NCBI RefSeq assembly: GCF_041807905.1 | Contig: NZ_JBGVSA010000006.1 | Span: 127,277-191,276 of the forward strand | Length of the DNA: 64,000 nt | Source of the DNA: JBGVSA01 sp041807905 | GTDB lineage: Bacteria > Pseudomonadota > Gammaproteobacteria > Burkholderiales > Rhodocyclaceae | Direction: 5' to 3' | Part shown: positions 1-8,915 of the stretch, piece after piece | How positions within the stretch are numbered: the stretch's first letter is position 1 | Layout: each line of letters opens with the position of its first letter | Notes under the pieces: generated by a model | Database searches by the model: none | What the model was told of the DNA's origin: nothing | The model's input: the letters and a program-made list of their open reading frames with translations, nothing else | Program-made: the position numbers and the translations under genes

Positions 1-745
1 TCAGGCTCACCCAGCGCTTGTCCTGCGTGATGTGGTCCGACTGCATCGAGCTGTACAGGATGTCGCGGATCGGCTCGACCATCGAATACGGAAAGCACAC
101 ATGCATATCGGCCTGCGCACCGCCAAACTCAAGCGTGAAAGTCGTCGCCACGACGATTTCCGATGGCGTGGCGATGTTGGCGAACTGCGAATTCATCTCG
201 CTGCGGATGTATTCGAATTGCAGCGTGAAGACTGGCGCCCAGGCGCGTTCGTATTCGGCGAACACCACCTTGAGCAGGCCCTGGATGATGCGTTGCTCGG
301 TGGCGGTGAAGTCGCGGCCTTCCACGCGCGTATGAAAGCGCCCGTCGCCGCCGAACATGTTGTCGACCACCAGGAACACCAGGTTCGGGTCGAACACGAT
401 CAGGCCCGTGCCGCGCAACGGCTTGGCCATGACCAGGTTGAGGTTGGTCGGCACCACCAGGTTGCGCACGAATTCGCTGTACTTCTGCACGCGGATGGAG
501 CCGATCGACACCTCCGAATTGCGGTGCATGTAGTTGAACAGCCCGATCCGCAGGTAGCGGCCGAAGCGTTCGTGGATGAGTTCGAGCGTGGGCATGCGCC
601 CGCGCACGATCCGCTCCTGCGTGGCAAGGTCATACGGCCGTATGCCCGTGCCGTCGTCGTCCGGCGTGTCCGGCTCGTCGGATTCGCCGGTTACGCCGCG
701 CAGCAGGGCATCTACTTCATCCTGAGAGAGAAAATCCTGTCCCAT
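1..745 (-). CDS. fliM: FliM flagellar motor switch protein, 3' end outside window
   Basis: FliM forms the C-ring middle layer of the flagellar switch and binds phospho-CheY to reverse rotation. The ATG at 743-745 opens with GQDFLSQDEVDALLRG, the conserved EIDALL-type CheY-binding peptide. The FliM core follows (VVDNMFGGDG, then ATPSEIVVATTFTLEFGG). About 248 codons are present; the family is usually near 330, so roughly the last 80 residues (the SpoA/FliN-like part) lie left of position 1. It follows fliL by 43 bases on the same strand, the usual fliL-fliM order. The identification is secure. Confidence 0.95.
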   Translation of the reverse strand, partial: MGQDFLSQDEVDALLRGVTGESDEPDTPDDDGTGIRPYDLATQERIVRGRMPTLELIHERFGRYLRIGLFNYMHRNSEVSIGSIRVQKYSEFVRNLVVPTNLNLVMAKPLRGTGLIVFDPNLVFLVVDNMFGGDGRFHTRVEGRDFTATEQRIIQGLLKVVFAEYERAWAPVFTLQFEYIRSEMNSQFANIATPSEIVVATTFTLEFGGAQADMHVCFPYSMVEPIRDILYSSMQSDHITQDKRWVSL

Positions 746-788
746 CGCTGCGCCCCGGTGTCCTCGATGCCCTGTATGTCCGTTCGTG

Positions 789-1361
789 TTACTGCACGAT
801 GAATTGGGTGAAGAACACCGCCATCACCGGAAAATCGTCGTTGGCCGGGTTCTTGCCCCGCTTGTTCTTTGGCGGCGAGAAACCCAGCACTTCATTGCTC
901 ACGTCGCGGATTTCCTCCGCCAGTTGCTTGCGGCCTTCCAGCGTGCTGACGTCGGCAGACGTCTTGGCCGCCATCAGCGACAGCACTTCGTGGCGGATCT
1001 GCGGCATGTACAGCTTGATCTGCTCGGCAGCCTTCTCATCGCTCACGCGCAGGGTGGCAACCGCCTGCAAATACTGTTCGACACCCGTGTCGCTGGCCTG
1101 CAGATTCACCGTGAACGGGTCCAGGTTCACGAAAACCGGCGGCTTGCCCGGCTCGGCCTTGCGCGGGGCCGCTTCATGCACTTCTTCCTCACCGTCGGCG
1201 GTGGCACCGCCGCTGGCGTGGCGACCAAACAGCACTTTGCCCAGCGCCAGGCCCACGACAACCGAAACCAGCACCGCGCCGATGACGATGAAAATCACCT
1301 TGCGACCGCGCTTGGCGGGCACTGCCGCGCTTTCTTCTTTCTTCGGTGCTTCCTTCGCCAT
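789..1361 (-). CDS. fliL: FliL flagellar basal-body-associated protein
   Basis: FliL (190 aa) is a single-pass inner-membrane protein with a periplasmic domain that surrounds the stator and supports torque. A lysine-rich cytoplasmic N-terminus precedes one membrane segment (about residues 22-44). The periplasmic part has the family pattern PVFVNLDPFTVNL and a C-terminal AVFFTQFIVQ. The ATG at 1361 follows an AGGAAACC ribosome site. The gene is separated from fliK by about 150 bases containing a terminator-like hairpin, so fliL-fliM may have their own promoter; I could not identify one convincingly. Confidence 0.93.
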   Translation of the reverse strand: MAKEAPKKEESAAVPAKRGRKVIFIVIGAVLVSVVVGLALGKVLFGRHASGGATADGEEEVHEAAPRKAEPGKPPVFVNLDPFTVNLQASDTGVEQYLQAVATLRVSDEKAAEQIKLYMPQIRHEVLSLMAAKTSADVSTLEGRKQLAEEIRDVSNEVLGFSPPKNKRGKNPANDDFPVMAVFFTQFIVQ

Positions 1362-1462
1362 GGTTTCCTGCCTTTCGCGTCCGTTGCATTGTCCAGCCTA
1401 GAAGGCCGGTTCGATGCGTTGAATAACGGACGCCTTACCCGTCAAATGAAGGGTTCGAACGC

Positions 1463-1497
1463 AAAAAAAACCTCTCAGGGTGTTGTTTCTCCCCTGA
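1463..1497 (-). terminator. Probable rho-independent terminator after fliK
   Basis: On the minus strand a perfect 6-bp stem TCAGGG/CCCTGA (plus-strand arms 1475-1480 and 1492-1497, 11-nt loop) is followed after four bases by eight T (plus-strand A run 1463-1470). It starts 12 bases beyond the fliK stop codon. The gap between stem and T tract makes it imperfect. Confidence 0.5.
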
Positions 1498-1509
1498 ATT
1501 GCAGGTCCG

Positions 1510-2628
1510 TCAGGCGAAGGTGTCGACCAATCCGTTGCCGCTGCGCACGGGCATCTGGCTGCGCACAGTGCCCACTTCCGTCATCGCGGCGCCGCCTTGC
1601 GCATAGCCGCTGCCGCCGGTGGTGCGACTGCCTTGCCAGGCGTTCTGCGCTTGCCCCTGCTGGCCGCTCTGGTTGGCGCTCACGTCGGCCTGTCCGAGGT
1701 GGATGCCGGCCTGCGCCAGCACTTCACGCAGGCGGGGCATCGAATCGTTCAGCGCGTCGCGTGCGGCATGGCTGGCGGCGACGAAGGTCGCGGTGGCCTG
1801 ATCGCCGTTCACGTTGAGCGAAACTTCCACGCGGCCCAGCGAGGGCGGCGTCAGCACCAGCGAAGCCTTGCCCGAATCCTGATGGGCGGTCCACACCAGC
1901 TTTTGGCCCACGTCCTCGGCCCAGGCGGGGTTGTCGACCGGCGTGTGGACGGTGTGTTGCGGGATATCGGCAGGTCGCGCCGCTTGTGCGGCGGCGTGCT
2001 GGTTGGCGGCCGCCTGAGCGGCATGCGCGGCAAAGCCGTTGTCGCCCTCGGGTGTCTGCACTGCGGAATGCGGATTGTCTTCGCGGCCGATGGTGGCCAC
2101 CGCGTCATCCAGCATGCCGCGCGTTTTGGTGCTTGTCTGGCCGAGTGCTGCGTCGTCGGTCGCCGTCGTATCGGCAACAGTTGCCGCCGGGGCGGCAAGC
2201 TTGTCCGGCACGACCACTGGTGTAGCGATCAATGTTGCCGCGTCGGTGTCGGTGGTCAGCGCTTCGCTCTTGTCGTCATCGTTCTCGTCGGCCGGCTTGG
2301 TGAGCTTTTCGATGAGCGCCTTGACGGCCGCTAGCGGGTCTTCTTCTTCCGTCGCGCTGGTGTCCGCCTTCATCGCCGCCAAAAGGCGTTCGATGGCCGT
2401 GCCGGCCGGAGCAGGTTCTTCTTCGGCTTGAGCGGCCTCCTGCGGGCCGGGAGCCTTGTCCTGAGGGGCTTTTGACGATTGCTGCGCGTTCTGCGGCGTA
2501 TTGCCGCGCTGGCTCATCACACGCGAAAAACTCTCGGCGGGCGAAGCGGACGACTGGGCGCTGTTTTGCGGTGAAGCGGGTGTCATGGCTTGCAGCGCCT
2601 GCACCACGTTCATCGTTACATCGGCCAT
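1510..2628 (-). CDS. fliK: FliK flagellar hook-length control protein
   Basis: FliK is secreted through the flagellar export gate, measures hook length and switches export specificity by contacting FlhB. The 372-residue protein has a long low-complexity Ala/Gln/Asp-rich N-terminal two thirds and a conserved C-terminal Flg_hook domain (PPSLGRVEVSLNVNG around residues 255-270, ending in a Gln/Gly-rich tail). I chose ATG 2626-2628 (MADVTMNV) because AAGGA lies seven bases upstream; an in-frame ATG 12 codons earlier lacks such a site. The C-terminal domain makes the call; the N-terminus is poorly conserved in the family. Confidence 0.88.
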   Translation of the reverse strand: MADVTMNVVQALQAMTPASPQNSAQSSASPAESFSRVMSQRGNTPQNAQQSSKAPQDKAPGPQEAAQAEEEPAPAGTAIERLLAAMKADTSATEEEDPLAAVKALIEKLTKPADENDDDKSEALTTDTDAATLIATPVVVPDKLAAPAATVADTTATDDAALGQTSTKTRGMLDDAVATIGREDNPHSAVQTPEGDNGFAAHAAQAAANQHAAAQAARPADIPQHTVHTPVDNPAWAEDVGQKLVWTAHQDSGKASLVLTPPSLGRVEVSLNVNGDQATATFVAASHAARDALNDSMPRLREVLAQAGIHLGQADVSANQSGQQGQAQNAWQGSRTTGGSGYAQGGAAMTEVGTVRSQMPVRSGNGLVDTFA

Positions 2629-2726
2629 CGGAGAGTCCTTTCTGAAAAGCGAGTCACACGCCATTCAGCAAAGGCTATGCCAGTTCTGGCAGATTCCGTG
2701 GATCAGTGCGGCTCGCAGACAGGCCT

Positions 2727-3338
2727 CTACAGCACCCCCTCGGCGCGCATGCGTGCGACGAGCGTCTGGGCCAACGAGCTGGCCAGCCGCGATACATCGT
2801 CGGGCTCCACGATCTGGCTGGCGGCGGTCCATACGATCTTGCCGGACGACAGGCTCCACAACGTGGTTTCCAGCGTCAGCACCGAGTACTGGTACACGTC
2901 CGCCGGAACGGCCGACCATGCTGGGCCGCCATACCAACCGTAGAAACCGGGCCGGTACCAGCCCGGGCCCATGTAGGGGTAGGGCGCCACATCCAGGCGT
3001 TGTTCGACGTGGATGATGCGCGTGACCAGCACGCCGTCCGCGCCGCTCTGGGCGAATGCCGCCTGGATCTTGTCGTTCGCGATCGGGCCGTTCTCCGGCA
3101 GCATGTTGTACGACACCTGCGCCTGCACGCCTTGCTGTTGCAGGTAATTCGCAAAGTTGTCCTCGAACACGCGTCGCTGCACGTCGCTACGACTGATGGC
3201 CATCACCACGACGTGGTGCAGGGCCGGGCCGGTATAGGCGGGATCGCGCCAGACATTGCGCACCGACACCGGCGCACAGGCGGACAGAAACAACACGGCG
3301 AGCAAAAAGGGGCGGGCAATCAGGCGCAAGACGGACAC
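2727..3338 (-). CDS. DUF4136-like lipoprotein inside the fli cluster
   Basis: About 203 residues, predicted lipoprotein. A GTG start at 3336-3338 with GGAG seven bases upstream gives a short signal peptide ending in the lipobox LSAC; longer in-frame starts put extra residues before the hydrophobic core. After the Cys come NVWRDPAYTGPALHHVVVMAIS and a pattern of R..FE..F...L...G that resembles DUF4136 lipoproteins, followed by a Pro/Gly/Tyr/Trp-rich stretch near residues 130-150. It lies between fliJ and fliK on the same strand, but no flagellar role is known to me; it may be a passenger gene. Confidence 0.7.
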   Translation of the reverse strand: MSVLRLIARPFLLAVLFLSACAPVSVRNVWRDPAYTGPALHHVVVMAISRSDVQRRVFEDNFANYLQQQGVQAQVSYNMLPENGPIANDKIQAAFAQSGADGVLVTRIIHVEQRLDVAPYPYMGPGWYRPGFYGWYGGPAWSAVPADVYQYSVLTLETTLWSLSSGKIVWTAASQIVEPDDVSRLASSLAQTLVARMRAEGVL

Positions 3339-3434
3339 GGGAGACTCCGGCGGCACAGCAAGGGGATACAGCGTGAACGCAATTGGCAGGCCCGGCATTC
3401 CGGTGCCACCGGCCGGAATTGTAACCCGACCGAT

Positions 3435-3881
3435 TCAGTCGCTTTGGCGGCTGAATTTGTTGCTGGTGTGTTCGTCGTTCTGCCGTTGTTCCTGGCGCGC
3501 CATCGCCGAGGCCTCGCGCGCTTCGTCGCGGGCGGCAAGGGTGTCGAAGGCCTTCATGCGATTGCGCTCGGCCATCCATTTTTCCTGGCCCTGTGCCGTC
3601 ATCTGGCGCGATCGGTCGACCATCAATTGCTGTTGCGCGATGGCGTCGTCGAGCTTGCCCAGGAACGCCGAGTAATTGCGCCATGCGTCCGGGCCGATAC
3701 CGTCGCGCGCATTGTCGAGAAAGCGCTGGCGATATTCGGCGCGGTACTGCACCAGCATCTGCAAGCGGTCAGCACCGGCCTGTTCCGTGGCCAGCAATTC
3801 ACCCAGACGACGCGTGGCCTCGTCCACGCGCGTGTGCGCGAGTTCGGTGAGCATCTGGAGCGGCGTCTGTTTAGCGGTCAT
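3435..3881 (-). CDS. fliJ: FliJ flagellar export chaperone-like protein
   Basis: FliJ is the small coiled-coil stalk protein that sits in the FliI hexamer and couples the ATPase to the FlhA export gate. The 148-residue product is almost entirely charged, helical and Gln/Arg/Glu-rich, as expected. Its position 17 bases after fliI supports the call. Sequence conservation in FliJ is low, so position and composition carry most of the weight. Confidence 0.88.
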   Translation of the reverse strand: MTAKQTPLQMLTELAHTRVDEATRRLGELLATEQAGADRLQMLVQYRAEYRQRFLDNARDGIGPDAWRNYSAFLGKLDDAIAQQQLMVDRSRQMTAQGQEKWMAERNRMKAFDTLAARDEAREASAMARQEQRQNDEHTSNKFSRQSD

Positions 3882-3898
3882 CGATCAGTTTCCGGTTC

Positions 3899-5317
3899 TT
3901 ACAGGCTCTGGCCGAATAGTAAGTGCAGCGCTTGCAGGCTGCTTTCAAAGTCAGCCTGATCCGTGATTTTTTGCTGCAATAAGGCTTCCAGCGCCGGATA
4001 CGTGCGCACGGCCTCGTCCAACAGCGGGTCGGCGCCTTGCTGGTACGCGCCCACGGCAATCAGGTCGCGCGAACGTTGATAACGCGAGAACAGTTGCTTG
4101 AAGCGTCGCACCAGATCGAAATGCCCCGGGCGCACAATGTTGTGCATGACGCGCGAGATCGACTGCTCGATGTCGATGGCAGGGTAGTGCCCCTGATCGG
4201 CCAGCGCGCGGGTCAGCACGAAGTGGCCGTCGAGAATCGCACGCGCCGAGTCGGCGATCGGGTCCTGCTGGTCGTCGCCCTCGGCCAGCACGGTATAGAA
4301 CGCGGTGATCGAACCGCCGCCTTCCGGGCCGTTACCGGCACGCTCGACCAGTGCCGGCAGCCGCGCGAATACCGAGGGCGGATAGCCGCGCGTCACGGGC
4401 GGCTCGCCGATCGCGAGTGCGATCTCGCGCTGCGCCATGGCGTAACGGGTGAGCGAATCCATGATCAGCAACACTTGCTTGCCCTGATCGCGGAAGTGCT
4501 CCGCAATGGTCGTCGCATAGGCCGCGCCTTGCAGGCGCATCAGCGGGCTCGTATCGGCAGGCGCCGCGACCACGACAGAACGCGCGCGGCCTTCCTCTCC
4601 CAGGTTGTGTTCGATGAATTCCTTCACCTCGCGGCCCCGCTCGCCGATCAGCCCGACGACGATGACATCGGCCGTGGTAAAGCGCGCCATCATGCCGATC
4701 AGCACCGACTTGCCCACGCCCGAGCCAGCAAATAGCCCGAGGCGCTGGCCGCGCCCGACGGTCAGCAGACCATTGATGGCGCGGATGCCGACGTCAAGGC
4801 TATTGGTGATTGGCGCTCGGCCCAGCGGATTGACCGGGCGGCTTTGCAGGGAACGTGTCTGCGGCGCACGCAGCGGGCCGAGTCCGTCGAGCGGGCGGCC
4901 TGCGCCGTCGAGTACGCGCCCCAACAATTCGTCGCCCACCGGCAGGTGCTTGGCGCGGTCGGCGGCACGGCGGCGCGGCTCGAATCGCTCGCCCACCTGC
5001 GGCAAGAGCGGAGGGGCTTCCAGCGGCACGACTTCGGCGCCCGGCGCCAGGCCCAACACGTCGTCGGTCGGCATCATGAAGAGCTTTTCGCCATTGAAGC
5101 CGACCACTTCTGCTTCGACCGTGCCGCCACCCGGCACCAGCACGCGGCAGCCGGAACCCAGCGGCAGCTTGAGGCCCGAGGCCTCCATCACCAGTCCGTT
5201 GATGCGCGTGAGCCGGCCGGAAGTCTGGAACGGTGCCGCGTTCTGCGCGACACGCGTGCAATCGGTGAGGTATCTGCGCCAGGCGTCACCAAGGCGCGGC
5301 GTGTCGCGCTCAGCCAT
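3899..5317 (-). CDS. fliI: FliI flagellum-specific export ATPase
   Basis: FliI (472 aa) is the F1-beta-like hexameric ATPase that energises flagellar type III export at the cytoplasmic face. The Walker A motif AGSGVGKS is at residues 197-204, Walker B is VLLIMDSLTRYA, and the family segment GEPPVTRGYPPSVFARLP is present. The start at 5317 overlaps the end of fliH by 8 bases, which implies translational coupling. Length and motifs match the family fully. Confidence 0.97.
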   Translation of the reverse strand: MAERDTPRLGDAWRRYLTDCTRVAQNAAPFQTSGRLTRINGLVMEASGLKLPLGSGCRVLVPGGGTVEAEVVGFNGEKLFMMPTDDVLGLAPGAEVVPLEAPPLLPQVGERFEPRRRAADRAKHLPVGDELLGRVLDGAGRPLDGLGPLRAPQTRSLQSRPVNPLGRAPITNSLDVGIRAINGLLTVGRGQRLGLFAGSGVGKSVLIGMMARFTTADVIVVGLIGERGREVKEFIEHNLGEEGRARSVVVAAPADTSPLMRLQGAAYATTIAEHFRDQGKQVLLIMDSLTRYAMAQREIALAIGEPPVTRGYPPSVFARLPALVERAGNGPEGGGSITAFYTVLAEGDDQQDPIADSARAILDGHFVLTRALADQGHYPAIDIEQSISRVMHNIVRPGHFDLVRRFKQLFSRYQRSRDLIAVGAYQQGADPLLDEAVRTYPALEALLQQKITDQADFESSLQALHLLFGQSL

Positions 5318-5993
5318 CTATCCAGTCCGGCGTATGGCGCGCGATGCCTTCGACCACGCGTTGCCAGCGGGTCTGCACCTGCGCATCGAGTTGGCTGCCG
5401 CCGGCCTCCAGCAACGCACCCCCGCGCGCGACCGAGTCGTCCTCGACAATGCGCGCCGGTTGACCAGAAGGTTGGTCGGCAAGGTATTGGGAGATGAGTT
5501 GCGCGTCAGCAGGATTCACACGCAAGGTTGCCGCCTGCTGGGGCAGTTGGGCCAGCGCTTCGCGGACGACGGCGAGCACGGCCTCGGGCCGCACGGCGAG
5601 CGTGTCGCGCACGATCTGGCGGGCCAGTTCGATGGCGAGCGACTGCAATTCGACGGCGACCTCCTGGTCAACCTGCGTCAGTACGTCGTCGAGCGACTGG
5701 ACCATCTGGTGTAGCTCGGCCGCTTCGCGACGGCCGCGCGCGCTGCCTTCTTCGTAGCCGGAGTCGTAGCCGGCCTTGCGCGCTTCGGCTTCGATGCGCT
5801 CGATGTCTTCCAGCGTCGGGAGCGTCACGCCGGGCGCGATCTCCAGCGGCGCTGGTTCTTCAATGATCTGCGGCTCGAGTGTTTCGGGTTCGGTGGCGAC
5901 CGCCACATCCATCGGCGGCGCATCGAATGCCGAAGGCTCCCAGCGCTGGAACGCGCCGGACGCCTGGTTGCGCGGGATGACGGGAGAATTCAT
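5310..5993 (-). CDS. fliH: FliH flagellar export ATPase regulator
   Basis: FliH binds and holds FliI as a dimer and tethers it to the C ring. The 227-residue protein has an acidic/proline-rich N-terminus, then the helix AGYDSGYEEGSARGRREAAE with spaced glycines typical of FliH, and a V-ATPase E-subunit-like C-terminal region (ELARQIVRDTLAVRPEAVL). ATG 5993 (MNSPVIPR) is preferred; further upstream only a TTG near 6050 is available. The gene follows fliG by 72 bases and overlaps fliI. Confidence 0.92.
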   Translation of the reverse strand: MNSPVIPRNQASGAFQRWEPSAFDAPPMDVAVATEPETLEPQIIEEPAPLEIAPGVTLPTLEDIERIEAEARKAGYDSGYEEGSARGRREAAELHQMVQSLDDVLTQVDQEVAVELQSLAIELARQIVRDTLAVRPEAVLAVVREALAQLPQQAATLRVNPADAQLISQYLADQPSGQPARIVEDDSVARGGALLEAGGSQLDAQVQTRWQRVVEGIARHTPDWIDG

Positions 5994-6065
5994 GTCATTG
6001 ATCCCCGCAGGCGCTGCGGTGTCGTTGCGGGGTGCTGTGCAAGGCGACAATGGAACGACTTCTCA

Positions 6066-7070
6066 TCATACGAAGCTGTCTCCACCGCCTTTGCCACCCA
6101 GCATGACCTGACCTTCTTCGGCCAGGCGGCGCGCGACCTTGAGGATGTCTTTCTGCGCGGTTTCCACTTCGGACAGGCGCACAGGCCCGCGCGATTCGAG
6201 GTCTTCGCGCAGCATGTCGGCTGCACGGCTCGACATGTTGCGGAAGATTTTCTCGCGCACTTCCGGTGCCGCACCCTTGAGCGCAATGACAAGCTGGTCG
6301 GACTGCACTTCGCGCAGGATGACCTGCACGCCGCGGTCGTCGATGTCGAGGATGTTCTCGAACACGAACATCTCGTCGAGGATTTTCTGCGCCAGTTCTG
6401 GATCGTATTCGCGCAACTTGTCGAGCATGGCGGTCTCGGCCGCGCTGCCGACGAAGTTGAGGATTTCCGCCGCGTGGCGCGTGCCGCCCATGGCTGCCTT
6501 CTTGATCTGCGCCGAACCCGACAGCACGCGCGTGAGCGCTTCGTTCAGCTCGCGTAGCGCTGAAGGCTGCACGCCGTCGAGCGTAGCAATGCGCAACAGC
6601 ACGTCATTGCGCAGGCGTTCGGGGAACTGCCGCATGATTTCGCCGGCGTGGTCGAACTCAAGGTGCACCAGGATCGTGGCGATGATCTGCGGATGCTCGT
6701 TCTTGATGAGGTCGGCGGCGGTGGCCGCGTCCATCCACTTGAGGCTTTCGATGCCAGCCGTATCCGAGCCCTGCAGCACGCGCGAAATCAGATTGGCGGC
6801 CCGCTCGTCGCCCAGCGCCTTGGTCAGCATGACGCGGATGGTCTCTTCATCCGGCTGGATGTGCGAGCCGTGCGCGGCGTAAAGCTGCATTTTCTCGACC
6901 AGCTTGCCGACGCGTTCGCGCGGGTTGGGCGGTAGCTTAGCCATGGCCGCGCCCAGCTTCTGCACTTCGCGCGGCGACATGTGCTTGAGCACTTCGGCCG
7001 CATGATCCGGGCCGAGCGTGAGCAGCAGCAGGGCGGCGTTCTCGACGCCTTCGTTACCTTCCTTCGCCAC
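6066..7070 (-). CDS. fliG: FliG flagellar motor switch protein
   Basis: FliG (334 aa) forms the upper C ring and contacts both the MS ring and the stator. Visible features are the N-terminal helical domain (NAALLLLTLGPDHAAEVLKHM), the middle domain with the EHPQIIATIL motif, and the C-terminal torque domain with alternating charged residues (LREYDPELAQKILDEMFVFENI). Its start lies inside the last 17 bases of fliF, the usual fliF-fliG overlap. Confidence 0.97.
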   Translation of the reverse strand: MAKEGNEGVENAALLLLTLGPDHAAEVLKHMSPREVQKLGAAMAKLPPNPRERVGKLVEKMQLYAAHGSHIQPDEETIRVMLTKALGDERAANLISRVLQGSDTAGIESLKWMDAATAADLIKNEHPQIIATILVHLEFDHAGEIMRQFPERLRNDVLLRIATLDGVQPSALRELNEALTRVLSGSAQIKKAAMGGTRHAAEILNFVGSAAETAMLDKLREYDPELAQKILDEMFVFENILDIDDRGVQVILREVQSDQLVIALKGAAPEVREKIFRNMSSRAADMLREDLESRGPVRLSEVETAQKDILKVARRLAEEGQVMLGGKGGGDSFV

Positions 7071-8745
7071 TGGTGCCTCCTCCCATCCATTCCTTGATCA
7101 TCTGCGCCACGATCTTCGGGTCCTTCTGGACGATCTCGCGGGCGCGCTCCACCTTGCGTTCGAAGCTCATCTTCGCCAGCTCCGCTTCGAGCACTTCCGG
7201 CGGCACGTCGTCCAGATTAGTCTCGTCTTCCTCGTCGTCGACCATCACATCGATCCGCGGCTCTGCATCCACCGGCTCTGGCGGCTTGGGCACCACAGTG
7301 CGCACCAGCGGGCGGACCACGCCGAAGTACACCATCAGCGCGGCCAACAGCATCACCAGGTAGCGCGCACCTTCGCGCCCGTATTCGACGTATTCCGGGT
7401 CCTTCCAGATCGGCAGGGCCGGTGCCTCGACCTTGGCGGCTTCGGCGAACGCGGCATTGGCGAGGTTGATCGTGTCGCCGCGCGCCTGGCTGTAGCCAAC
7501 CGCTTCACGCACGAGGTCGCTGATTTTCTTCATCTCGGCATCGGTCAGCGGCGTAGCTTGCAGATTGCCCTTGCCGTCCTTGCCGGTCTTGTAGTTCAGC
7601 ACCACCGCGACCGACAGCCGACGCACCGCGCCCAGCGAGCGCTTGACGTGTTGCACGGTCTTGTCGAGTTCGTAGTTGGTGGTGGCATTGCGCGATTGCG
7701 TCAGCACCACCGGCGCGCTCTGGCTCTGGCCGGGCAGGGGCGGCGTGGTGAGCGGGGCGGTCGCCGGCGTGGGCGGCTGGTTCGACAGCGCGCCGGGCAC
7801 GCCCATCGCGGGCGGCTGGTTGGTCTGGTTGTCGGCCGTCTGCTGGCTGCGGATCGCCGTGTTCGGGTTGGGGTTGGGCTTGTAGGTTTCGGACGTCTGC
7901 TCGGTGGCGTCAAAGTCCACGTCCGCCGTCACCTGCGCGCGGAAGTTGCCGTTGCCCAGCACCGGTTCGAGGATCGTCTGGATGCGCTTGATGTAGCTGG
8001 CTTCGACTTCATCGACGTATTCGAGCTGGGTCGGATCGAGCCCCGGCGAGCGCGGATCGCGCTTCTGCGTGAGCAGGTTGCCGTTCTGATCGATGATGCT
8101 GACCTGATCGGCCGACAGATCGGGCACGCTGGACGACACCAGATGCAGGATGCCCGCCACCTGCTGGGGTTCGAGACGACGCCCGGCACGCAGCGTCACC
8201 ACCACCGACGCGCTGGGTTTTTGCTCGTCGCGCAAAAAGGCTGTCTGCTTGGGCATCGCCAGATGGACACGCGCGCCGCCCACGGCCGCGATCGACTGGA
8301 TCGTGCGCGCCAGCTCACCTTCCAGCGCGCGCTGGTAGTTCACCTGCTCATTGAACTGCGACATGCCGAACTTCTGCGTGTCCATCAATTCAAAACCGAC
8401 CATGCCGCCCTTGGGCAGACCTTGCGATGCCATCAGCAGGCGCAGCTCATTGGCGCGCTCGCTCGGTACCAGGATCGTGGCGCCGCCGGCTTCCACTTTG
8501 TACGGCACGTTCTGCTGCTGAAGCGCAGCCACGATCTGGCCGCCGTCCTTCTCCGCAAGGTTGGAGAAGAGCACCGCGTAATCCGGCTGCTTGCTCCACA
8601 GCCACATACCCACCAGCAGGGCGATGGCCACGGCAAGCGCCACGCCACCCGCCAGCTTCTGGCGCTGCGTGAGCTTGTTCAGATTGTCGGTGATCGCCTG
8701 CCACGGTGAAGGTGGCGGAGCGGTGAGGGCGTCGTCGGCGGCCAT
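7054..8745 (-). CDS. fliF: FliF flagellar MS-ring protein
   Basis: FliF (563 aa) builds the membrane MS ring that seeds flagellar assembly. It has a membrane segment near residues 32-50 (LAGGVALAVAIALLVGMWLW), ring-building motifs with AVLFSNL and VPYKVEAGGATILVP, a low-complexity periplasmic Pro/Asn/Thr loop around residues 290-340, and a second membrane segment near 460-480 (YLVMLLAALMVYFGVV). The C-terminal FliG-binding tail contains VARAREI-type residues. It is the first gene of the minus-strand fli operon, starting at 8745. Confidence 0.97.
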   Translation of the reverse strand: MAADDALTAPPPSPWQAITDNLNKLTQRQKLAGGVALAVAIALLVGMWLWSKQPDYAVLFSNLAEKDGGQIVAALQQQNVPYKVEAGGATILVPSERANELRLLMASQGLPKGGMVGFELMDTQKFGMSQFNEQVNYQRALEGELARTIQSIAAVGGARVHLAMPKQTAFLRDEQKPSASVVVTLRAGRRLEPQQVAGILHLVSSSVPDLSADQVSIIDQNGNLLTQKRDPRSPGLDPTQLEYVDEVEASYIKRIQTILEPVLGNGNFRAQVTADVDFDATEQTSETYKPNPNPNTAIRSQQTADNQTNQPPAMGVPGALSNQPPTPATAPLTTPPLPGQSQSAPVVLTQSRNATTNYELDKTVQHVKRSLGAVRRLSVAVVLNYKTGKDGKGNLQATPLTDAEMKKISDLVREAVGYSQARGDTINLANAAFAEAAKVEAPALPIWKDPEYVEYGREGARYLVMLLAALMVYFGVVRPLVRTVVPKPPEPVDAEPRIDVMVDDEEDETNLDDVPPEVLEAELAKMSFERKVERAREIVQKDPKIVAQMIKEWMGGGTSGEGR

Positions 8746-8915
8746 GCTCGTGTCCAGTAGAGGCTACGGTCCCATTTCGGATGGACGCATTCTGAGCGCG
8801 GCACGGCTCGCGCGAGCCGGCAATAAGCGGCAAGTTTTGCCGGCTAATCCGGCCTCGGCCAGCGCATGGGCGGGCATAAAGTGCCATCCATCGCAAATGG
8901 CCCTGGCTAGCCATC
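8746..8915. promoter_or_regulatory. Divergent fliF / fleS-like control region
   Basis: This 170-base region separates two divergent transcription units, so both promoters should be here. It holds two perfect inverted repeats: CGGCTCG-CG-CGAGCCG at 8804-8819 and GGCAA-GTT-TTGCC at 8829-8841, and several further GCCGG repeats. They could be activator sites. I could not place a convincing sigma-54 or sigma-70 promoter; the best GG...GC pair on the minus strand has 8 instead of 10 intervening bases. Confidence 0.4.

Noticed and set aside
8870..8900. Sigma-54 promoter for fliF (TGGCAC on the minus strand)
   Set aside because: The following GC is 8 bases from GG instead of 10, and TTGC is missing.
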